DNA from: Ruminococcus sp. UBA7013
GTDB taxonomy: Bacteria; Bacillota; Clostridia; Oscillospirales; Ruminococcaceae
Assembly (NCBI GenBank): GCA_002449585.1
Contig: DJXD01000063.1
Coordinates: 3,028 to 16,432 of the forward strand
Direction: 5' to 3'
DNA: 13,405 bases
Shown here: piece after piece, positions 7,620 to 13,405 of the stretch
Layout: the number at the start of each line of letters is the position of its first letter
Numbering within the stretch: the first letter of the stretch is position 1
Translations under genes and position numbers: made by a program
The notes under the pieces: model-generated
Seen by the model: only the letters and a program-made list of their open reading frames with translations
What the model was told of the DNA's origin: nothing
Databases searched by the model: none

Positions 7620-7651
7620 CTCAAAATATGGACAAATATACCCATATTGAG
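7620..7651 (-). repeat. Hairpin at the right end of the tnpB relic
   Basis: Plus-strand CTCAAAATATGG (7620-7631) and CCATATTGAG (7642-7651) are inverted arms with a two-base bulge around a ten-base loop. In elements of this superfamily the right-end hairpin lies after tnpB and is part of the omega-RNA. Here it sits 13 bases before the ribBA start codon and could affect ribBA expression. Confidence 0.5.
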
Positions 7652-8399
7652 AAAAATTCCTGCTTCATCCTGTATGCTTTTGATAGCGAAAAATATGATC
7701 TACTCACAATTTCATGTACAGTCCACAGGCGTTAATTCCCGTATCGCCTACGGTACATCGTTATCATTGCTTTATGATGCGATTTGATAAACTTGACAAT
7801 CTTTCAAATTCAAACTTGCATTCAAATCTCTATCTGATCATTTTAAATCAGATTTGAGATAGCCGCATTGATGGCATAATTTACTTGACGGATAAAATCT
7901 GTCAGCAATTCTCAGGTCAATGCCGTATCCTTTGCACTTTGCAGTGAGTTTTGTCCTGAACGCAAAAAATTTCTGTTGTGCAATCGCCTTTGAAAGATGT
8001 CTGTTCTTCATCATATTTATGATGGAGCTTTTGTACTTTCAGTATCTGTTTATGGATATTCTGTCGAGTAGCTTCTCCTTTCGTAATGGTTAATACTTTT
8101 TTCCGACTTTCGTATTTCCTCGAAAGTTTTCTCTGCTGTCGTTTCAGACTTTTTTCCAATTTTCTGATATGATTAGACTTGTTGATATTTGCAAAAAATT
8201 GCCATTTTTCTTTCAGGCAGGAAACCCTGTTCTGTGCTCAAAAAAGTTTCTGAATGCTCTGTCAGCGTTCATGATACTCTGTTTCATGGATTTGTTGCTG
8301 ACTTCCGTTATCCATGAAAAATTAGGATTTACCGGAAGAAATTCCTGATTCAGCCACTTCTGGTGACGGAAAAATTTCTGTTTTATATGCTTTCAGCAT
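7621..8399 (-). pseudogene. tnpB: tnpB (IS200/IS605 RNA-guided endonuclease family), decayed remnant
   Basis: Reading the - strand through frame changes gives TnpB pieces in the correct order. MLKAYKTEIFPSPE starts at 8399. KWLNQEFLPVNP through NADRAFRNFFEHRTGFP spans 8359 to about 8213. WQFFANINKSNHIRKLEK through KRQQRKLSRKYESRKK and GEATRQNIHKQ to KVQKLHH spans 8204-8016. From 8017 come MMKNRHLSKAIAQQKFFAF, KCKGYGIDLRIADRFYPSSK, LCHQCG, a stop, SDRDLNASLNLK, two more stops, and RELTPVD near 7721. Missing parts include the segment after SPE, the first RuvC Asp region, the IEDLN-type Glu region and the second zinc-finger CxxC. The third RuvC motif (DRDLNAS) survives. An intact homologue is around 1.1-1.2 kb, so roughly a third is lost. 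It cannot encode an active nuclease. Confidence 0.85.
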
Positions 8400-8448
8400 T
8401 TTTCACGTTTTTATATTTTTGTCTATCTTTTCACCTTCTGTTTAGTAA

Positions 8449-8455
8449 CTCCTTT
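8449..8455 (-). promoter_or_regulatory. Orphaned Shine-Dalgarno after ribE
   Basis: AAAGGAG on the - strand lies 7 bases after the ribE stop codon, where the site for the next operon gene is expected. No start codon with an open frame follows at a usable distance; TTAC and the tnpB relic come next. It is probably the original ribBA ribosome binding site. Confidence 0.5.
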
Positions 8456-8462
8456 CATGATA

Positions 8463-9101
8463 TTACAGAAAGCCATGTTCTGCGAGAAAATTTTTAGAAA
8501 TGCCGTCAGATTTGTGAGGAGCGCAAAGCTTTTCGACATATTTGGCAATCACATCACACTCCAGATTCACAATATCACCCGGCTTTTTATGCAAAAGTGT
8601 TGTTTCTTCTCCGGTATGCGGAATAATAGATACAGAAAAATCCAGATCTGAAATCTTTGCCACTGTCAGACTGATGCCATCAATGGCAATAGATCCCTTT
8701 TCAACAATATATTTCAGAATCTCTGGCTTTGCATCAATCTGCACCCATACAGCATTATTTTCTTTTTTCAATAACTTGATTTTTCCTGTGCCGTCAATAT
8801 GTCCTGAAACAATATGTCCGCCAAATCTTCCCCCTGCGGCCATCGCTCTTTCTAGATTCACAGCATCACCCGGCCTTAATTTTCCCAAATTTGTCCTTCT
8901 GAGTGTTTCAGGCATGACATCAGCTGAAAATGCATGCTGATCAAAACGGCATACTGTCAGACAAGTGCCATTCACGGCGATACTGTCGCCAATATGCAGA
9001 TCTGACAGAATTTTTTCCGCTGTGATCGTCAGGATACATATATCTGCACCAGTCTGAAACTGTTTGATTTTTCCCATTTCTTCAATAATTCCTGTAAACA
9101 T
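8463..9101 (-). CDS. ribE: Riboflavin synthase, alpha subunit
   Basis: Dismutates two lumazine molecules to riboflavin and the ribitylaminouracil precursor, the last pathway step; cytosolic, trimeric in the known family. The 212 residues form two similar lumazine-binding barrels. The first begins MFTGIIEEMG and includes ADVMPETLRRTNL and GGHIVSGHIDGTG. The second includes GSIAIDGISLTVA, FSVSIIPHTGEETTL and VNLECDVIAKYVEKL. The start was set at ATG 9099-9101, preceded by GGAGGGGTGA, because the family begins MFTGII; the seven extra upstream codons would lie in that Shine-Dalgarno. The ribD stop is one base upstream, so the two are translationally coupled. Confidence 0.97.
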   Translation of the reverse strand: MFTGIIEEMGKIKQFQTGADICILTITAEKILSDLHIGDSIAVNGTCLTVCRFDQHAFSADVMPETLRRTNLGKLRPGDAVNLERAMAAGGRFGGHIVSGHIDGTGKIKLLKKENNAVWVQIDAKPEILKYIVEKGSIAIDGISLTVAKISDLDFSVSIIPHTGEETTLLHKKPGDIVNLECDVIAKYVEKLCAPHKSDGISKNFLAEHGFL

Positions 9102-9102
9102 A

Positions 9103-10194
9103 TCACCCCTCCAGAATATCATAATCTAACAGCACATCATTGCCATACTGCCGGATTTCGGGTGTACTAAGCTTATAGGCTTCTTCTACATGCATCACGC
9201 CGATTCCTCCAACTGCTGGCTTCGCTGATACTCCGCCAAATATCTTCGGTGCAATATAAACCTGCATATGCTGAACGATCCCGGCACGAAATGCCGCCTC
9301 ATGCAGAGCAGATCCGCCCTCTAATAATACGCTGTCAATTTCTAGATTTCCCAGCCGACGCATTAAAGATCTTAATTTGACATGCCCATCCTGTTCGGGA
9401 ACTTCCAGTATTTTCACACCGAATTTTTCCAATGCAGCCGCTTTTCTCTCATCAATACAGCTGGCAGCAATATAAGTAGGAACTTCTTTTGCCGTATGTA
9501 CAATTTTACTATCAATCGGGATTTGCAGATGTGTATCACAGACAATCCGGATAGGATTACTTGGATTTTCAATTCTGCATGTCAATGTCGGATCATCTGC
9601 CAAAACAGTTCCAATCCCACACATGATGGCGGCAAATTGCTTTCTTAATTCATGCACATGGCGGCGTGATTCTTCCCCTGTGATCCATTTTGACAGCCCC
9701 GCACGTGTAGCCGTTTTTCCGTCAGCTGTCATGGCTATTTTAATCATGCAATAAGGCGTTCTTGTTGTAATATAATGAAAAAAAATCCTGTTGAGCCTGT
9801 CACATTCTTCTTTGCATACGCCTTTTATTACTTCAATACCAGCTTCCTGCAACTGCCGGATTCCTTTTCCAGCAACTAATGGATTTGGATCATCTGAACC
9901 AATATATACTTTTTTAATTCCAGCTTCTATTAATGCTTCTGTACATGGAGGATTTTTCCCATGATGACAGCACGGTTCTAATGTAACATAAATTTCCGCA
10001 CCTTCTGGAGATTCTGTACAATTTTTTAAAGCATTTCTTTCTGCATGGGCTTCTCCAAATTTTTCATGCCAACCTTCTCCAATGATTTTGTGATTTTTGA
10101 CAATCACCGCTCCAACGAGTGGATTTGGATTTACAAAGCCAATCCCATTTTTCGCTAGTGCAATCGCTTTCCGCATATATTCAATATCTGTCAT
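9103..10194 (-). CDS. ribD: Bifunctional diaminohydroxyphosphoribosylaminopyrimidine deaminase / 5-amino-6-(5-phosphoribosylamino)uracil reductase
   Basis: Catalyses the second and third steps of the pyrimidine branch of riboflavin synthesis. It has 363 residues, the usual length. The deaminase half (about 1-145) shows NPNPLVGAVIV, the zinc-binding HAERNAL, and LEPCCHHGKNPPC with the two zinc Cys. The reductase half shows KIAMTADGKTATRAGLSKWIT, GIGTVLADDPTLTCR and VLLEGGSALHEAAF. The start was set at ATG 10192-10194, with AGGAGGGG a few bases ahead. The frame stays open to 10275, but those codons would run through the leader hairpin and into the FMN riboswitch. First gene of the operon, controlled by the riboswitch. 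Confidence 0.97.
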   Translation of the reverse strand: MTDIEYMRKAIALAKNGIGFVNPNPLVGAVIVKNHKIIGEGWHEKFGEAHAERNALKNCTESPEGAEIYVTLEPCCHHGKNPPCTEALIEAGIKKVYIGSDDPNPLVAGKGIRQLQEAGIEVIKGVCKEECDRLNRIFFHYITTRTPYCMIKIAMTADGKTATRAGLSKWITGEESRRHVHELRKQFAAIMCGIGTVLADDPTLTCRIENPSNPIRIVCDTHLQIPIDSKIVHTAKEVPTYIAASCIDERKAAALEKFGVKILEVPEQDGHVKLRSLMRRLGNLEIDSVLLEGGSALHEAAFRAGIVQHMQVYIAPKIFGGVSAKPAVGGIGVMHVEEAYKLSTPEIRQYGNDVLLDYDILEG

Positions 10195-10214
10195 AAATTC
10201 CCCTCCTGCATAAA

Positions 10215-10241
10215 CAATACCCCGAAATTTTCGGGGCATTG
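10215..10241 (-). promoter_or_regulatory. Leader hairpin of ribD, probable riboswitch expression platform
   Basis: On the - strand CAATGCCCCGA and TCGGGGTATTG form an 11-base-pair stem (one G-U) around a five-base loop. It lies between the aptamer and the ribD Shine-Dalgarno (around 10200-10206). Only TTT follows, so it is a weak-looking terminator; it may act by termination or by blocking ribosome access. Confidence 0.55.
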
Positions 10242-10262
10242 AAAAAAGAAATATCACACATG

Positions 10263-10372
10263 ATTCTTCTTCCATCCGGACTATTACCGTCGGTACTGGA
10301 ATTACACCAGTTCGGCCTTTGCAGGTTTGCGGACTTTACCGCCGGTTATGATTCTCACATACCCTGAAGAAT
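10263..10372 (-). ncRNA. FMN riboswitch (RFN element)
   Basis: The - strand shows the conserved RFN blocks in order: TCAGGGT, ACCGGCGGTAAAGTCCGC, a variable arm, CTGGTGTAATTCCAG with the following ACCGACGGTAATAGTCCGGATG, then GAAGAA. The closing P1 helix is ATTCTTC with GAAGAAT. Binding of flavin mononucleotide normally represses the downstream rib genes. The aptamer starts a few bases after the predicted transcription start. Confidence 0.96.
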
Positions 10373-10383
10373 TTTATATTTTT

Positions 10384-10412
10384 ATTATAACTGATTTGTC
10401 AGCGTTTGTCAA
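10384..10412 (-). promoter_or_regulatory. Sigma-A promoter of the riboflavin operon
   Basis: On the - strand TTGACA (plus 10407-10412) and TATAAT (plus 10384-10389) are both perfect consensus with a 17-base spacer. Transcription would start near 10377, immediately upstream of the FMN aptamer. Confidence 0.9.
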
Positions 10413-10445
10413 GTGCCTGAGATCAACTTTATTTTTCAAAAAAGA

Positions 10446-10474
10446 TTGACAAGATCATGAAAATATGATAATAT
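10446..10474 (+). promoter_or_regulatory. Sigma-A promoter of the dockerin polysaccharide deacetylase gene
   Basis: TTGACA (10446-10451) and TAATAT (10469-10474) are separated by 17 bases. It is divergent from the riboflavin promoter, with the two -35 boxes 33 bases apart. Confidence 0.8.
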
Positions 10475-10505
10475 AAATTATAACTAATATCAGGAGGAAT
10501 TCACG

Positions 10506-11753
10506 ATGACTAAAATTAAAAAAACATTGCTGTCTGTGTTGATAGCCGCCGGAATGGCCTTTCATAGCTTGCCTTTGCTGACCAGCGCAGAAGAAGCAAA
10601 ACTCATTGCATTGACATTCGATGATGGGCCTAATATTTCAACTACAAATGATATATTAGATCTGCTGGAACAGTATGATGCAAAAGCATCTTTTTTTCTG
10701 ATCGGTGATAATATTAATTCAGAAAGTGCTGTATCTGTGAAACGAGCTTATGATATGGGCTGCGAAATTGATAATCATTCAAAAACACATTCTAATATGT
10801 CCAAAATGACCCCCGAAGAAATTCAAGCCGAAGTTGCTTTTGTTGATGAAAAAGTAACAGAAATCATAGGCGAACCAACTAAATTTTTCCGTCCGCCTTT
10901 TATTGATACTGCTCAGGTGATGTATGATAATATTGAACAGCCGTTCATCTGCGGAATTGATTGTCAGGATTATATGCCAAATGTCATGGCCGAGGAAAGA
11001 GCAGATTATATCCTCAAAGGTGCAAAAGATGGTGTCATTGTCCTGCTTCATGATGCCGCCGGAAATGATCAGACTGTCGAAGCACTGAAAATTGCTATGC
11101 CTGAACTTAAAAAACAAGGCTATGAATTTGTCACACTCACAGAATTATTTGAGCGTCAGGGAGAAACTCCTAGAAAAAATATCCTGTATAGTCAAGTGGC
11201 AAAATATCCCTGTGCAGATTATACCCTGCATCAAACTATAGATTCTGCCGATACTGCTACAATTCCGCTTGATAAAACATTGCTTTCTGAATTGGGCGAT
11301 GATTATGCCATTGAAGTCAATTATAGTGGTAATGCCAATCCGCCTGTTATAGCCCTTCAAAAATGGTCAAGTACGCCATCTGTTTGGAAAGCTATCCAGC
11401 CATTTTATTATAACGGTGAAAGAGCCGTCTTTCTTGCCTCCGATATTCAGGCCGCTTTGCAGGAAACAGAGCTGAATTATGCCGATCTGGATGGAATTAC
11501 ACTGTCTGCCTTCGGTGGAGAAATTACCCTGTCTGATGCTAAAATCATGCTGAAATCCTCTGATTCTTCTTTGATAGGTGATGTCAATCAAGATCATGTT
11601 TTCAATCTCACTGATGTGATTATGCTTCAAAAATGGCTTCTCGGTGTCGGATCTCTGACAGATCAAAAAGCCGCTGATTTTAATCATGATCAAATCATCA
11701 ATATCTATGATCTTGTCTTAATGAAAAAAGCACTTCTGAAAAATATTTACTGA
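10506..11753 (+). CDS. Secreted polysaccharide deacetylase (CE4/NodB) with C-terminal dockerin
   Basis: A 415-residue exported enzyme, start ATG 10506 behind AGGAGG (10492-10497). A signal peptide covers about residues 1-28 (KIKK, hydrophobic core, TSAEEA). The NodB domain (about 33-210) has every CE4 motif: TFDDGP with Asp39/Asp40, metal ligands in HSKTH (His91, His95), RPPF (129-132), DCQDY (152-156) and LLHD (180-183). Residues about 215-350 form a separate, probably beta-rich domain that I cannot assign; it could be carbohydrate-binding. Residues 355-415 are a type I dockerin with two calcium loops (DVNQDHVFNLTD and DFNHDQIINIYD), which in ruminococci attaches enzymes to a scaffoldin cohesin. 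Acetylxylan deacetylation fits a cellulosomal location; peptidoglycan or chitin-type substrates remain possible. Confidence 0.93.
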   Translation: MTKIKKTLLSVLIAAGMAFHSLPLLTSAEEAKLIALTFDDGPNISTTNDILDLLEQYDAKASFFLIGDNINSESAVSVKRAYDMGCEIDNHSKTHSNMSKMTPEEIQAEVAFVDEKVTEIIGEPTKFFRPPFIDTAQVMYDNIEQPFICGIDCQDYMPNVMAEERADYILKGAKDGVIVLLHDAAGNDQTVEALKIAMPELKKQGYEFVTLTELFERQGETPRKNILYSQVAKYPCADYTLHQTIDSADTATIPLDKTLLSELGDDYAIEVNYSGNANPPVIALQKWSSTPSVWKAIQPFYYNGERAVFLASDIQAALQETELNYADLDGITLSAFGGEITLSDAKIMLKSSDSSLIGDVNQDHVFNLTDVIMLQKWLLGVGSLTDQKAADFNHDQIINIYDLVLMKKALLKNIY

Positions 11754-11773
11754 TAAGGAATTATTAAAAACTA

Positions 11774-11802
11774 TTGACAATAATCATTAGATATGTTATA
11801 AT
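11774..11802 (+). promoter_or_regulatory. Sigma-A promoter of the SGNH-fold protein gene
   Basis: TTGACA (11774-11779) and TATAAT (11797-11802), both perfect consensus, are separated by 17 bases. The start would be near 11809, leaving a leader of about 105 nt. No clear terminator separates it from the deacetylase gene. Confidence 0.9.
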
Positions 11803-11842
11803 GAATCTGTTATCATGCGAAAACTAAGGGGGCAACACAAAA

Positions 11843-11917
11843 ATGAGAATAAAAAATAACAATCTTATAGTGATGCAAAAATTATGCATCTGTTTTGAAG
11901 GGCAGATTTTCATATGA
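11843..11917 (+). CDS. Possible 24-codon leader ORF upstream of the SGNH-fold protein
   Basis: ATG 11843 follows AAGGGGG (about 11826-11832) and opens a frame for MRIKNNNLIVMQKLCICFEGQIFI, whose TGA overlaps the next gene's ATG as ATGA. Within it GATGCA (11872-11877) and TGCATC (11885-11890) form a small stem. The arrangement would couple translation of the two. The peptide resembles nothing I know, and so short a frame could be chance. Confidence 0.35.
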   Translation: MRIKNNNLIVMQKLCICFEGQIFI

Positions 11918-13405
11918 AATATTATCAGAAAATACTTTCTTCTGTTACAGCATTCTCGCTTTGCCTGACAAGCCTGTTTCTAATGCCACTCTCCCCCCCT
12001 GTGGCTGTACAGGCCGATGATGGTCAAAAAATGGTCATCATTGGTGATGGTATCTCTACCGGTGCAGGCCTTTCAGAAGAAGAAAAATCTTATGTCGATT
12101 GGATCGCTTATTATACAGATGTTCAAATCCAAAATTTCGCTCAGGCAGATTATACCACTGCTGATATTTTACAATCTCTTAATGATCCTGCTATTCAGGA
12201 AGCTCTTTCACAAGCTGATATTATTTTAGTTACCGCAGGTCTTCAGGATATTATGAAACCATTCCTTGATGTGGCAAATTCTTATATGTCAGAATTTGGT
12301 TTTGCCCATTTTACAGATGTATTTACTGCCAGTCTCGCAGAACATGGTATTGCTGATGAAAATGAATTGATCCCCTATTCTAACCGCCTGAGTGATGCTG
12401 CCGCTATCAATAAAGATTCTGCCGCTGAAAATTTTAAAGCTATTACTGAAAATTTATCACAATATCAAAATGCAAAAGTTATTTATCAAACTGTGTATAA
12501 CAGTACCAATACAATAGAAAATCTGTCAGAATTATCCGTGAGAAGAAGAACCGCATACAAAAGCGTATGTAATCCGATCAATGCCATTATGAATGAAACA
12601 TTCAATGATTATCTGCATACAATCGAAAATCAGGGGAATTGTCTTGTTGTTGATACCTTTAATGGCTTTTTGGGATACGCTTACCGCTATACAAATTTAA
12701 ATGATCTGGATGCTAATCCTAATGCGGCCGGACATATCTGGATCGCAGATTCTATCATTGAAAAAGCAGGTTTAGAGAAGCAAGTGCCCACAGAACCTGA
12801 ACCAACTACGGAAGAAACAACCATTCCTGAAACAGAGACTACTTCCACATCTACATCAACGGAAACTACTTCCACATCTACATCAACAGAGACCACTTCC
12901 ACATCCACATCAACAGAGACTACTTCCACATCCACATCAATGGAGACCACTTCCACATCCACATCAACAGAGACTACTTCCACATCTACATCAACGGAAA
13001 CTACTTCCACATCTACATCAACAGAGACCACTTCCACATCCACATCAACAGAGACTACTTCCACATCCACATCAATGGAGACCACTTCCACATCCACATC
13101 AATGGAGACTACTTCCACATCAACGGAAACTACTTCCACATCCACATCAATGGAGACTACTTCCACATCAATGGAGACTACTTCCACATCTACATCAACA
13201 GAGACCACTTCCACATCCACATCAACGGAGACTACTTCCACATCCACATCAACGGAAACTACTTCCACATCTACATCAATGGAGACCACTTCCACATCTA
13301 CATCAATGGAGACCACTTCCACATCTACATCAATGGAGACCACTTCCACATCTACATCAATGGAGACCACTTCCACATCCACATCAACAGAGACCACTTC
13401 CACAT
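11914..13405 (+). CDS. Secreted SGNH/GDSL-hydrolase-fold protein with degenerate active site and long Thr/Ser/Glu repeat, 3' partial
   Basis: The frame is open from ATG 11914 to the window end without a stop. AAGGG lies 11 bases ahead. A signal peptide covers about residues 1-34 (YYQK, long hydrophobic core, VQA|DD). Residues 40-285 follow the SGNH layout: block I is VIIGDGISTGAGLSEEEKSYVDW, the central block is ILVTAGLQDIM, and the last block is DLDANPNAAGHIWIADSIIEKAG. Family members usually have GDS, GGND and a D..HPNAAGH motif. Here the Ser is Gly46, the Asn is Gln111 and the His is Asn268, so hydrolase activity is doubtful. A Pro/Thr/Glu linker follows, then the repeat. In related ruminococci such linkers often lead to a dockerin or anchor, which would lie outside the window. 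Confidence 0.88.
   Translation, partial: MKYYQKILSSVTAFSLCLTSLFLMPLSPPVAVQADDGQKMVIIGDGISTGAGLSEEEKSYVDWIAYYTDVQIQNFAQADYTTADILQSLNDPAIQEALSQADIILVTAGLQDIMKPFLDVANSYMSEFGFAHFTDVFTASLAEHGIADENELIPYSNRLSDAAAINKDSAAENFKAITENLSQYQNAKVIYQTVYNSTNTIENLSELSVRRRTAYKSVCNPINAIMNETFNDYLHTIENQGNCLVVDTFNGFLGYAYRYTNLNDLDANPNAAGHIWIADSIIEKAGLEKQVPTEPEPTTEETTIPETETTSTSTSTETTSTSTSTETTSTSTSTETTSTSTSMETTSTSTSTETTSTSTSTETTSTSTSTETTSTSTSTETTSTSTSMETTSTSTSMETTSTSTETTSTSTSMETTSTSMETTSTSTSTETTSTSTSTETTSTSTSTETTSTSTSMETTSTSTSMETTSTSTSMETTSTSTSMETTSTSTSTETTST
12841..13405 (+). repeat. 27-base tandem repeat encoding TSTSTS(T/M)ET, 21 units and a partial
   Basis: Starting at ACTTCCACATC there are 19 units of 27 bases, two shorter units of 21 bases (the 11th and 13th), and a 10-base partial at the window edge. 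All lengths are multiples of three, so the frame holds. Units differ mostly at synonymous positions (TCC/TCT, ACC/ACT, GAA/GAG) and by Thr or Met at residue 7. Units 1-4 are identical to units 6-9, giving a higher-order period of five units (135 bases). Units 17-20 are identical to one another. Confidence 0.97.

Larger units (their letters stand above)
7608..8444 (-). mobile_element. Degenerate IS200/IS605-family (tnpB-only, IS1341-like) element inside the riboflavin operon
   Basis: This gene-free stretch between ribE and ribBA is explained by a decayed tnpB element in operon orientation. The left boundary is inferred: on the - strand, TTAC (plus 8445-8448) ends the normal sequence after the ribE stop. 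TTAC is the left-flank target known for IS608 of this superfamily. The right end carries a hairpin (7620-7651), as such elements have subterminal hairpins, and stops at or just before the ribBA ATG. No tnpA is present. Exact ends cannot be fixed without an empty-site comparison. Confidence 0.6.

Noticed and set aside
7917..8159. Independent small gene of 80 residues on the - strand
   Set aside because: Its first part is TnpB (KRQQRKLSRKYE) and its end is TnpB read in the wrong frame; it is a fragment of the decayed tnpB.
10195..10275. N-terminal extension of ribD by 27 codons
   Set aside because: These bases are the riboswitch leader and hairpin; the family start and a strong Shine-Dalgarno support the ATG at 10194.
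11803..11913. Known riboswitch (for example cyclic di-GMP type) in the SGNH leader
   Set aside because: I could not match the conserved core of any class; only a six-base-pair stem and a short ORF are visible.
12687..13403. Long - strand reading frame of EVVSVDVDV-type repeats
   Set aside because: It is the antisense of the Thr/Ser/Glu repeat; the repeat lacks stops on that strand by composition. It has no signal or ribosome site, and it opposes a clear secreted-protein gene.
12841..13405. CRISPR-like array
   Set aside because: The units are contiguous, contain no spacers, and are an in-frame protein repeat.

Overview
The window reads as AT-rich Bacillota DNA, most likely from a cellulosome-type Ruminococcus or close relative (Oscillospiraceae). 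The clues are a C-terminal type I dockerin on a secreted carbohydrate esterase, very long Thr/Ser/Glu linkers on a second secreted protein, two small spore-coat-type proteins, an FMN riboswitch, and Gram-positive ribosome binding sites with TTGACA/TATAAT promoters. The genus is inferred; no rRNA or other marker is present.

Left part (1-4624, + strand). The window opens inside a membrane-bound diguanylate cyclase gene whose GGDEF domain is broken by a frameshift with missing sequence. Eleven bases later comes an orphan peptide-type solute-binding lipoprotein, closed by a terminator. A consensus promoter then drives an AraC-family regulator and a small single-pass membrane protein with a Thr/Pro/Asp-rich outer part. 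A bidirectional terminator separates these genes from the convergent - strand genes.

Middle part (4647-10412, - strand). This is a riboflavin operon read right to left: consensus promoter, FMN riboswitch, ribD, ribE, ribBA, ribH, then a Cof-type HAD phosphatase coupled to ribH, then two small spore-coat-type genes. The HAD gene is a good candidate for the dephosphorylation step that the four Rib enzymes do not perform. Between ribE and ribBA lie about 840 bases that are not empty. They hold a decayed IS200/IS605-type tnpB whose pieces can be read in order through several frames and deletions. The insertion appears to have separated ribBA from its original Shine-Dalgarno sequence.

Right part (10446-13405, + strand). 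Divergent from the riboflavin operon is a secreted polysaccharide deacetylase (CE4) with an unassigned middle domain and a dockerin. It is followed by a consensus promoter, a leader with a possible 24-codon ORF, and a secreted SGNH/GDSL-fold protein that runs off the window. That last protein has lost the expected catalytic Ser and His and the oxyanion Asn, so it looks like a pseudoenzyme. It continues into a 27-base (9-residue) tandem repeat of at least 21 units.

The most notable observations are the probable SGNH pseudoenzyme on a repeat stalk, the tnpB relic inside the riboflavin operon, the ribH-coupled phosphatase, and a 22-base palindrome around the Shine-Dalgarno of the first coat-type gene. 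I see no CRISPR array, tRNA, rRNA or intact transposon.
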